From assembly GCA_019348265.1 (NCBI GenBank), contig JAHWJV010000002.1, positions 1-36,522 of the forward strand: a DNA stretch of 36,522 nt. The letters are read 5' to 3'. Made by a program: the position numbers and the translations under genes. Source of the stretch: Gemmatimonadota bacterium (GTDB taxonomy: Bacteria; Gemmatimonadota; Gemmatimonadetes; Longimicrobiales; Longimicrobiaceae). A model generated the notes under the pieces. That model searched no databases. It was not told where the DNA came from and saw only the letters and a list, made by a program, of their open reading frames with translations. Of this stretch, positions 8,021-15,589 are shown piece by piece; the stretch's first letter is position 1, and each line of letters opens with the position of its first letter.

Positions 8021-8379
8021 CCGGTTGAGTGGCTCTCCGTCTGTTGGTTGAACACCGGCTCCGGCTCGGGCGCGGCTTCGGGAACCGGCAGCTGCAGCGC
8101 GCGGCGGCGATGACCCAGGCGCTCAATGTACTCCACACCCTTTTCGGTGATGCCGACCGGACGGCCGGTGCCGTCCCAGGTGAGGAAATCCGCGTAGGTG
8201 AGATGCGCCACCACCTGTACGGCCGACCCTACCGGCAGCCCGAGGTCCGACGCCAGCTTTCCAACCGCGACCACCCCCTGCCCCTCGCACGCTAGAGAAT
8301 AGACGTGCTGCAGCAGAATGAAGCTTCCCCGTTCCCTCTCCTCCGCCGCGAAATCCCACGTCCGCTCTGAATCGTTCAT
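8017..8379 (-). CDS. Small winged-helix DNA-binding protein
   Basis: A 120-aa protein beginning MNDSERTWDF at the ATG 8377-8379, preceded by GGGGGAG; a longer frame reaches 8496 but has no better site. Residues about 20-95 read as a winged helix: a first helix (SFILLQHVYSLACEG), a helix-turn-helix (VGKLASDLGLPVGSAVQVVAHLTYADFL) and a wing ending GITEKGVEYIERLG. The proline/glutamate-rich tail has no fold. This resembles the DNA-binding part of MarR- or PadR-like regulators, but no ligand domain is present. It heads the run of LIC_10091-like, TerB-like and mnmE genes and may regulate that run; this is inference. Confidence 0.75.
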   Translation of the reverse strand: MNDSERTWDFAAEERERGSFILLQHVYSLACEGQGVVAVGKLASDLGLPVGSAVQVVAHLTYADFLTWDGTGRPVGITEKGVEYIERLGHRRRALQLPVPEAAPEPEPVFNQQTESHSTG

Positions 8380-9200
8380 CTCCCCCGGTCTCCCAGGCGC
8401 GCCGTGCCTCTCGGCCCGAACTTTCCGTCGCGCACAAAAAGAAAACGCCGCCAACAGTCGACAACTCAGGTCGATCGCTGGCGGCCCGGCGGACATGACG
8501 ACCCAGGTCGCGTTAGTCCCGTGGCTCTGCGTCGCCGCCTTTCGGCGGGTTTGCTCTGAGCAGCGTCAGAACTGTAACTGTCCTTCCGTCCTTCTGGAGG
8601 CCCGCCGCGCGAGCCGCTCAGTCATAAAGGTGGCGCAAAGCCGCCGCCAGGGGAAGAGGGAGCACGAGAAGCCCTGCCCCCGCAGCGTTCCCGGCGGCCG
8701 CCAAAGGCCCTCTCGCTTGACTCGTCGGAGCGAAGCCGCAGATTAGCTGCTGAGCAGCCAGTATTCTGCTCCGGTCAGGCGAAGCGACGGCGCACGAGCC
8801 TGTGAGCAGCCCCGCGTCAGCCGCTGAATCCGCGAGCCCAGGAACGGGGGTCCACCGCTCCACCGAGCTCAACCGTCTGGCCGAGCGTGCTGCGTTCGCC
8901 CGGACGTGCGTTTCGGTGGAACAGTGATGGGCACCCGCGGTACTGTCTATCCTGAGCCGAGTTTCCGCGCCGCCCCTAGCAATCCGCGTAGCGCACGAGA
9001 CCCTGCTGCTGCATTGGTGGTGCCCGGAACAGCACCCCGTGGGCTGACGGGACCGCCCCGCGTCAGGGAACGCTCGACCGGGCTAGAGCTCCCGTCGGTT
9101 TTCCAATTGACAAATTTCAACGACCAGACGGTCCGCCGCGCCGGCGCCGTCGTGCTCCGACCTCTTCCGTGTCGTCGGACTCAACCTGATCGTATCGAAG
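8380..9200. other. Gene-free stretch of about 820 bases between divergent operons
   Basis: No open frame here looks like protein by composition. It must hold the promoters of the minus-strand winged-helix operon and of the plus-strand FG-GAP gene. A short AT-rich island at 9100-9120 holds a perfect TTGACA (9107-9112), but no -10 sits at the right spacing. Around 8628-8740 there are several GC-rich inverted segments and the string CGCAAAGCC, which could be a structured RNA; I could not fit it to a known class. No tRNA T-loop motif was seen. Confidence 0.4.
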
Positions 9201-12200
9201 ATGAGACTCCTGATCGTCGCGGCGCTGCTCACTTTCTCAGGCTGCCGCCTGGGGGATGACCCGCCCCTTTTCGTGCTTCGCTCGGCCGATGAGACCGGGA
9301 TAACCTTCGCCAACAGGCTACAGGAAGACGACTCGGTCTACAATCCGATCGCCTTCGACTACATCTACAATGGTGGGGGCGTAGCCGTCGGGGACCTGAA
9401 CAACGACGGGCGGCAGGACGTGTATTTCTCCGGCAACATGGTCTCCAGCCGGCTCTACCTCAACCGCGGCGAGCTCCGGTTCGACGACGTGACCGAGCGC
9501 GCGGGGGTGGGCACGCAAGCCTGGGCGACCGGGACGACGCTGGTGGACATCAACCAGGATGGGCTTCTGGACATCTACGTCTGTGTCGCCGGCAGGGTCC
9601 CCGACGAGCAGCGGGCGAACCTGCTGTTCGTGAACCAGGGCGTGGACGCGTCGGGGACGCCGCGATTCGTGGAGCAGGGGAAAGCGTACGGGGTCGCCGA
9701 CACGGGGTACAGCACCCACGCGGCCTTCTTCGACTACGACCTGGACGGAGACCTCGACCTGTACGTCTTGACCAACGCGCTGGAAGAGTTCAGCCGCAAC
9801 ACGATTCGGCCCAAGCTGGTCAACGGAGAGGCGGCGAGCACCGATCGGCTTTATCGGAACAACGGCGACGGCAGCTTCACGAACGTCTCGCGCGAAGCAG
9901 GGATCCTGATCGAGGGTTTCGGGTTGGGGATGGCGGTGAGCGACCTGAACCGCGACGGCTGGCCGGACGTCTACGCCGCCAACGACTTCATCACCAATGA
10001 CCTGGTCTGGATCAACAACCGGGACGGGACCTTCACCGACCGCGCGCCCCAATACCTGAAGCACCAGGCCCACAACGCGATGGGGACCGACGTCGCGGAC
10101 GTGAACAACGACGGCCTGGTGGACATCGTCACCCTCGACATGCTGCCGGAAGACAACCTCCGCCAGAAGCTGATGCTCTCGGGGAGCAACTACGACAAGT
10201 TCCGCATGAGCCTCTACTACGGCTACGCGCCGCAGTACGTGCGGAACACTCTGCAGATCAACAACGGACCGGGCCCGTCGGGCGAGCCGACCTTCAGTGA
10301 CGTGGGGCAGCTGAGTGGGATCCACAACACCGACTGGAGCTGGGCCGCCCTGCTTGCCGACTTCGACAACGACGGGCTGCGCGACCTGTTCATCACCAAC
10401 GGGTATCGCCGGGACGTCACCAACCTCGACTACATCGTCTACACCACCCAGGAGACGCAATCGCTGGCGGACCCCGCCCGACGCAGGAAGGAGCTGCTGC
10501 AGAAGATGCGGGAGCTGCCGGAGGTAAAGCTCCCCAACTACATGTATCAGAACCGGGGCGACCTGACGTTCACGGACCGGAGCGAGGACTGGGGGATCAA
10601 GATCCCCAGCTTCTCGAATGGCGCGGCGTACGCCGACCTCGACAACGACGGCGATCTGGACCTGGTGGTCAACAACCTCGACGACGAGGCCTTTCTCTTC
10701 GAGAACCGTGCGAGTGAGCTGCCCGGCCGCCACTACCTCCGCGTGGCCCTCCGGGGCCCGCGGGGCAACCTGCCGGGGCACGGAGCGAAAGTTGTGGTTC
10801 ACGCCGGCCGAGGGCAGCAGTACCACGACCATTCGCCGTACCGCGGCTACAAATCCACGGTGGAGAGTCCGATCCATTTCGGCCTCGGGGCCGCCACCAG
10901 GGTAGACTCCCTCGAAGTATTCTGGCCCGACGGCGCCTACCAGCGGCTGACCGGGGTGACCGCTGATCAGATGGTCACTCTCGACCACCGCAACGCGACG
11001 CTCCGACGCCCGCCTCAGCTTCGCCGGGCGGCCCCGCTCTTCCGGACCGCGTCCGCCGTCGGCCTCGCGCACCGGCACGAGGAGCGGGAGCTCGCCGACT
11101 TCAAGATATCGCCGGCGCTGCCGCACAAACTGTCCAACCTCGGCCCCGGGATCGCGGTCGGGGACGTCGACGGAAATGGGCTCGACGACGTCTACGTCGG
11201 CGCGGACCGAGGCAAGCCGAAGGAGCTTTTCCTCCAAACCGCGCAGGGCCGATTCGCCAAGCGCGCGCTGCCGGGGGACCTCGATTACGAGGACATGGGC
11301 GCGCTCTTCTTCGATGCGGAAGGGGATGGCGACCTGGATCTATACGTCGTCAGCGGGGGCGGGTACCCGGACATGGACGACACGTACCAGGACAGGCTGT
11401 ACATCAACGACGGACGCGGCGGGCTCGTGCGCGACCCGCGGGCTCTGCCTCGTGAGACTGCCAGCGGCTCTTCCGTAGTGGCCGCGGATTACGACCGCGA
11501 CGGCGACCTCGATCTGTTCGTGGGAGGGCGGGTCCTCCCCGGCAGCTATCCGAGCGCGGGTCGCAGCTACCTGCTGCGCAACGACTGCGGCCCGGGCGGC
11601 CCAGCGAAGTTCACCGACGTCACCCAGCAGGTCGCTCCCGGTCTGGCCGAGGCCGGCATGGTCACCGCCGCCCTCTGGACGGATTACGACCAGGATGGGC
11701 AGGTCGACCTGCTCCTCGCCGGCGAGTGGATGCCCCTCACCTTCTTCCACAACGAGCGGGGGCGCCTCGTCGACGCCAGCCGCTCCGTCGGGCTCGGTGA
11801 CACGCGTGGGTGGTGGAACAGCCTCGCGGCTGGGGACTTCGACAACGACGGGGACGTCGACTACATGGCCGGCAACCTGGGCCTGAACACCCGGTATCAG
11901 GCATCGCCGCGGCAGCCGGTGCGGGTCCACGCAGCCGACTTCGACCAGAACGGCAGTGTGGACCCGATCCTCTCCAGGTACATCGGCGGCGAGAGCTACG
12001 CCGTCGCTTCGCGCGACATCCTCATCGACCAGATCATCGGGATGAAGGGGCGGTTCCCGCGGTACGCCCACTACGGCAACGCCAGGCTCGAGGAGACTCT
12101 GTCGGGAGACGAGCGGGAAAAGGCGACCGTTCTGGAAAGCGTGATGTTCGCCAGCAGCTACCTCGAGAATCTCGGTCGCGGTAAGTTCGCTATCCGTCGG

Positions 12201-12716
12201 CTCCCGAACCGGGCGCAGCTGTCGCCCGCCTTCGGAATGCTGACGGGAGACTACAACTCCGACGGCAACCTGGACCTGCTGATGGTTGGGAACTCGTACG
12301 CGACGGACACCCAGGCCGGCTGGGAAGACGCCTCCGTCGGCAGCGTTCTCCTCGGCAATGGCAGGGGGCAGTTCCGGTACCTGAGCGGCAGCGAGAGCGG
12401 CTTCTTCGTGGAGGGCGACGCGAAGGGGATCGCCGAGATTCGTCGCGATGGCGCCCCACCACTGCTGCTGGTTACCCAGAACAACGACAGCCTCCGCACC
12501 TTCACGCCCAGCGGGCCGCCGAGCAGGGTGGTGAAGCTCGATCCGGCAGACGCGTATGCGATGCTGACCTTCAAGGACGGCCGGGTGCGCCGCGAAGAGT
12601 TCCACTACGGCTCGACCTATCTGTCGCAGTCGTCCCGTGCTCTGAGCGTGCCGGCGACGGTCGTCAGCGCGGTGATCTACGATTCCGCCGGCAGGCGTCG
12701 ATCGGTCGGATTCTGA
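9201..12716 (+). CDS. FG-GAP/VCBS repeat lipoprotein with ASPIC-UnbV domain (CRTAC1 family)
   Basis: An 1171-aa exported protein. The N-terminus ends in the lipobox FSGC (Cys15), so it is probably a membrane-anchored lipoprotein. It carries at least twelve calcium-binding FG-GAP motifs of the form DxDxDGxxD, for example DLNNDGRQD, DYDLDGDLD, DLNRDGWPD, DFDNDGLRD, DYDRDGDLD, DYDQDGQVD and DYNSDGNLD. They fall in two blocks (about residues 50-500 and 640-1060), separated by an ASPIC/UnbV domain (about 500-595, with SPYRGYKSTVES and VFWPDG). This is the CRTAC1-like beta-propeller architecture. Such proteins are common as surface lipoproteins, and their substrates are mostly unknown. The cytochrome gene starts within 45 bases, so the two are probably one operon. 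Confidence 0.9.
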   Translation: MRLLIVAALLTFSGCRLGDDPPLFVLRSADETGITFANRLQEDDSVYNPIAFDYIYNGGGVAVGDLNNDGRQDVYFSGNMVSSRLYLNRGELRFDDVTERAGVGTQAWATGTTLVDINQDGLLDIYVCVAGRVPDEQRANLLFVNQGVDASGTPRFVEQGKAYGVADTGYSTHAAFFDYDLDGDLDLYVLTNALEEFSRNTIRPKLVNGEAASTDRLYRNNGDGSFTNVSREAGILIEGFGLGMAVSDLNRDGWPDVYAANDFITNDLVWINNRDGTFTDRAPQYLKHQAHNAMGTDVADVNNDGLVDIVTLDMLPEDNLRQKLMLSGSNYDKFRMSLYYGYAPQYVRNTLQINNGPGPSGEPTFSDVGQLSGIHNTDWSWAALLADFDNDGLRDLFITNGYRRDVTNLDYIVYTTQETQSLADPARRRKELLQKMRELPEVKLPNYMYQNRGDLTFTDRSEDWGIKIPSFSNGAAYADLDNDGDLDLVVNNLDDEAFLFENRASELPGRHYLRVALRGPRGNLPGHGAKVVVHAGRGQQYHDHSPYRGYKSTVESPIHFGLGAATRVDSLEVFWPDGAYQRLTGVTADQMVTLDHRNATLRRPPQLRRAAPLFRTASAVGLAHRHEERELADFKISPALPHKLSNLGPGIAVGDVDGNGLDDVYVGADRGKPKELFLQTAQGRFAKRALPGDLDYEDMGALFFDAEGDGDLDLYVVSGGGYPDMDDTYQDRLYINDGRGGLVRDPRALPRETASGSSVVAADYDRDGDLDLFVGGRVLPGSYPSAGRSYLLRNDCGPGGPAKFTDVTQQVAPGLAEAGMVTAALWTDYDQDGQVDLLLAGEWMPLTFFHNERGRLVDASRSVGLGDTRGWWNSLAAGDFDNDGDVDYMAGNLGLNTRYQASPRQPVRVHAADFDQNGSVDPILSRYIGGESYAVASRDILIDQIIGMKGRFPRYAHYGNARLEETLSGDEREKATVLESVMFASSYLENLGRGKFAIRRLPNRAQLSPAFGMLTGDYNSDGNLDLLMVGNSYATDTQAGWEDASVGSVLLGNGRGQFRYLSGSESGFFVEGDAKGIAEIRRDGAPPLLLVTQNNDSLRTFTPSGPPSRVVKLDPADAYAMLTFKDGRVRREEFHYGSTYLSQSSRALSVPATVVSAVIYDSAGRRRSVGF

Positions 12717-12759
12717 TGGGATCGAGGTGCACCGCCCCCGCGCGGGATGGGCGAAAATT

Positions 12760-13944
12760 ATGACCCGAAGGGTCAGGCGGGCTCTCGCCATGGTCGGCGT
12801 GGCGGCCCTGCTGGCCGCCACCGTCGGAGTCATCTTCCTGCGCGGGCGCGGGGACCGCCCGCCCAGGTTCGGCGACTTCGTAGGCAACGAGACCTGTCTC
12901 GGCTGTCATACGGAGCAGCGGAGCTTCGCCGGAACGGCCCACCACCGCACCTCGGCCCCGGCGTCCAGCCGGACCATCGCGGCGTCCTTCGCTCCGGGCG
13001 AGAACACGCTTTCAACGCCGAACCCGGCCCTGCGCTACCATATGGACGCGCGGCCGGACGGGTTCTTCCAGACCGCGGTCGTGGGAGAGCCCCCGGACAC
13101 CAGCACGATCAGCAAGCGCATCGACCTCGTGATCGGCTCCGGCCGGAAGGGCCAGACCTACCTCTACTGGGAAAGTGGAGACCGGCTCTACCAGCTCCCG
13201 ATCTCGTACTGGACGGCGCTCCAGGCGTGGATCTCCAGCCCCGGCTACCCGGAGGGAGTAGTCAACTTCGAGCGGCCGGTCGCCCCGCGCTGCCTGGAGT
13301 GCCACTCGACTTTCTTCGAGCCTGCCGCGGACTCGCAGGGGGTTCACCGCTACGCCGAGGGTCGAAGCATCCCGGGTATCTCCTGTGAGAAGTGCCATGG
13401 CGCTGGCCGCGACCACGTGGCTCGCCAGCGCTCGCCAGTCACGCGGTTCCTGGGCACTCCGATCGTGAACCCGGCCGAGCTCCCGCGCCAGCGTCAGCTC
13501 GAGCTCTGCGCCCAATGCCACGGCGGCGTTGGCGAGCCAGTCACCCCCTCCTTCTCGTACCGACCCGGGCAGCCACTCGAGCAGCACCTCCGCCTCCCGC
13601 CCACCCTCCCGAACGAGGCCCTGGACGTGCACGGCAACCAGGTGGCGCTCTTACAGCGCAGTACCTGCTTCGCCGCCTCCGACATGACCTGCTCCACCTG
13701 CCACGACGTTCACCAGACACAGCGGAACCCGGCCGCGTTCTCCGCGCGCTGCCTCTCCTGCCACCAGGCGCAGACCCATGAGGCGGTGCCCGAGCTCGGC
13801 GCGACCATCACGAACCGCTGCGTGGACTGCCACATGCCGGAGCTCCCCTCGCGCATGATCGTTTCCCGTCAGGATGGGCGCTCCGTTCAGCCGCGCATCC
13901 GCAGCCACTGGATCCGCGTTTACGCCGCCGGCGAGTTGAATTGA
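12760..13944 (+). CDS. Seven-haem membrane-anchored cytochrome c
   Basis: A 394-aa protein with an N-terminal signal anchor (about residues 8-27, ALAMVGVAALLAATVGVIFL) and seven CxxCH haem-attachment motifs: CLGCH, CLECH, CEKCH, CAQCH, CSTCH, CLSCH and CVDCH, at about residues 47, 179, 210, 251, 311, 331 and 355. Between the first and second haem is a beta-rich segment ending GQTYLYWESGDRLYQLPISYW, a pattern I know from multihaem cytochromes near TPR or ASPIC proteins. It should transfer electrons outside the cytoplasmic membrane. I chose ATG 12760, with GGATGG upstream; a GTG at 12727 would add 11 residues. It follows the FG-GAP lipoprotein closely and precedes the haloperoxidase. The substrate is unknown. 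Confidence 0.9.
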   Translation: MTRRVRRALAMVGVAALLAATVGVIFLRGRGDRPPRFGDFVGNETCLGCHTEQRSFAGTAHHRTSAPASSRTIAASFAPGENTLSTPNPALRYHMDARPDGFFQTAVVGEPPDTSTISKRIDLVIGSGRKGQTYLYWESGDRLYQLPISYWTALQAWISSPGYPEGVVNFERPVAPRCLECHSTFFEPAADSQGVHRYAEGRSIPGISCEKCHGAGRDHVARQRSPVTRFLGTPIVNPAELPRQRQLELCAQCHGGVGEPVTPSFSYRPGQPLEQHLRLPPTLPNEALDVHGNQVALLQRSTCFAASDMTCSTCHDVHQTQRNPAAFSARCLSCHQAQTHEAVPELGATITNRCVDCHMPELPSRMIVSRQDGRSVQPRIRSHWIRVYAAGELN

Positions 13945-14136
13945 GGGCTTGCGGGAATCCGGCGGCGAGCTGATCTTTTCACTGACTATAACTGCCGTGA
14001 CTCGGCCTACCTTATCGCGTGGACGTGGTGAGGTACTCCGGCTTCCGATTGCCCGAAGATGGTTCCCGCCCGCTCATCGGTACGACCGGGGCGCGAAGGA
14101 ACGCGCTGAGTCGCACTGAACATACCGAATTGCAGG

Positions 14137-15486
14137 ATGCTAAAAATCTCTCTCACGCGCGCAGGCATAGCGGCCGCCATGTTCCTGGCGGCGAGCTGTC
14201 GCTCGGAGCCGGTCGACCCGCGCCAGTTTCACGACCCCGAGCTGCTGCACGGCGCGGTGAATGTGGTCACCAACGCAATGATGGAGAGCGTCACCAGCCC
14301 TCCGGTCGCGAGCCGCATCTACGCCTACTCGAGCGTCGCCGCGTACGAGGCGCTGCGCCCGGGCGCCAAGGCGTATGAATCGCTGGCCAATCAGTTGAAC
14401 GAGATGACGCCGGCGCCGCTTCCCGAGACGGGGGAGGAGTACCTGCTCCCGGTCGCCAGCGTCAACGCCTTTCTCACCGTCTCGGAGGCGCTGGTGTTCG
14501 CGCCGGAAAAGGTCGCCGCGCACCGGGACTCGCTGGTCGAGCAGCTTCGCCAGCGCGGTGTGCCCCGCGCCCTCCTGAACCGCTCGCTAGAGTACGGCGC
14601 CGCCGTGGGCCGCCACGTCCTGGCTTGGGCCGGCAAGGACGGGATCAAGATGGCACGCGCGAGCGCCCGGCTCGAGATCATCCGGGAGCCGGGGCGCTGG
14701 GTTCCGACCGGGCCCGCCTACTTCGATCCGGTCGAGCCCAGTTGGGGCATGCTGCGGCCGTTCGTGCTCGACTCCGCCCGGCAGTCCGCTCCGCCGCCGC
14801 CCAATCCGTACGATACCGCGGCGGAGAGCCGATTCTCCCGAGAAGTGCGCGAAGTATATGAGACGTGGCGCGGCCTGACCCCGGAGCAGCGGGCCATCGC
14901 GGCCTTCTGGGACTGCAATCCCTTCGCGGTGCAGTCGGTGGGCCACCTGATGTCGACCACCAAGAAAATCTCCCCCGGCGGACACTGGATGGAGATCACC
15001 GCCCTCGTCGCGCGGAAAACAGACGCCGACATGATGCGGAGCGCGGAAGCGTACGCGCGGGTGTCTGTGGCACTCGCCGACGGCTTCATCAGCGCATGGA
15101 ACGAGAAATACAACAGCGTTCGCGTTCGCCCGGAGACGGTCATCCAGGAGCGGATCGACCGCCGCTGGCAGCCGCTCCTGCAGACTCCGCCTTTCCCCGA
15201 GTACCCCAGCGGGCACAGCGTGATCTCGACGGCCGCCGCGGAGGTGCTGACCGATCTGTTCGGCGACGACTTCGCGTACACAGATGACACCGAGAAGCGC
15301 TTCGGCCTTCCGGAACGCTCCTTCACATCCTTCCGTCACGCAGCGGAAGAGGCGGCATACAGCCGTCTGTACGGCGGGATCCACTACCGCGACGGGGTCG
15401 AGGGCGGCATGGTCCAGGGCCGGGAACTCGGTCGTACCGTGGTCGCTCGTCTCAAGACCCGCACGGTTCGCGTGTCGACGAGATAG
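14137..15486 (+). CDS. Vanadium-dependent haloperoxidase-type PAP2 lipoprotein
   Basis: A 449-aa protein with signal peptide and lipobox AASC (Cys21). It has the vanadate/phosphate-binding residues with the spacing of Curvularia chloroperoxidase: Lys324 and Arg331 in KYNSVRVR (+7), Ser358-Gly359-His360 in PSGHS, and Arg410 and His416 in SRLYGGIH (+6). Vanadium haloperoxidases oxidise halides with peroxide; homologues with the same site can instead be acid phosphatases, and the sequence cannot separate the two. Length and the segment FWDCNPF before the site favour the haloperoxidase-like bacterial group. It lies 192 bases after the cytochrome gene, so it may have its own promoter. Its stop codon lies inside an inverted repeat. 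Confidence 0.85.
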   Translation: MLKISLTRAGIAAAMFLAASCRSEPVDPRQFHDPELLHGAVNVVTNAMMESVTSPPVASRIYAYSSVAAYEALRPGAKAYESLANQLNEMTPAPLPETGEEYLLPVASVNAFLTVSEALVFAPEKVAAHRDSLVEQLRQRGVPRALLNRSLEYGAAVGRHVLAWAGKDGIKMARASARLEIIREPGRWVPTGPAYFDPVEPSWGMLRPFVLDSARQSAPPPPNPYDTAAESRFSREVREVYETWRGLTPEQRAIAAFWDCNPFAVQSVGHLMSTTKKISPGGHWMEITALVARKTDADMMRSAEAYARVSVALADGFISAWNEKYNSVRVRPETVIQERIDRRWQPLLQTPPFPEYPSGHSVISTAAAEVLTDLFGDDFAYTDDTEKRFGLPERSFTSFRHAAEEAAYSRLYGGIHYRDGVEGGMVQGRELGRTVVARLKTRTVRVSTR

Positions 15487-15584
15487 GGAACAGGAACAGC
15501 GGGAAACAAAAAGCAGGGGCCGACATCTCACCCGATGTCGGCCCCTGCTAGTGTAGTGTAGCGCAGGCTGTTCCCTATCTCGTC
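15477..15584. repeat. Inverted repeat locus B (GGGAACAG type) enclosing a terminator
   Basis: GACGAGATAGGGAACAG (15477-15493) recurs exactly as its reverse complement at 15568-15584. The left copy continues in 7-base-like steps (GGGAACA, GGAACAG, CGGGAAA). It covers the haloperoxidase stop codon, and the right copy ends six bases before the yidC stop codon. Between the arms lies the perfect 15-bp hairpin at 15513-15548. Confidence 0.85.
15513..15548. terminator. Intrinsic terminator between convergent haloperoxidase and yidC
   Basis: GCAGGGGCCGACATC (15513-15527) pairs without mismatch with GATGTCGGCCCCTGC (15534-15548) around a 6-base loop. On the minus strand the stem is followed by TTTTTGTTT, a good intrinsic terminator for the yidC operon. 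On the plus strand it is followed by TAGTGTAGTG, so it is weaker for the haloperoxidase gene. Confidence 0.9.
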
Positions 15585-15589
15585 GTCCG

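Noticed and set aside
8620..8680. c-di-GMP-I or cobalamin riboswitch
   Set aside because: Only one short string (CGCAAAGCC) matches. The GGCAAA and GAAA parts of the c-di-GMP class and the conserved core of the cobalamin class are absent.
8908..8925. A third parS-like string, GTTTCGGTGGAACA
   Set aside because: The central CACGTG is missing and the length is off by one base, so it is not a parS palindrome.
14019..14378. A 119-codon frame overlapping the haloperoxidase start
   Set aside because: It overlaps the signal peptide and conserved N-terminus of the haloperoxidase in another frame and has arginine-rich shadow composition.
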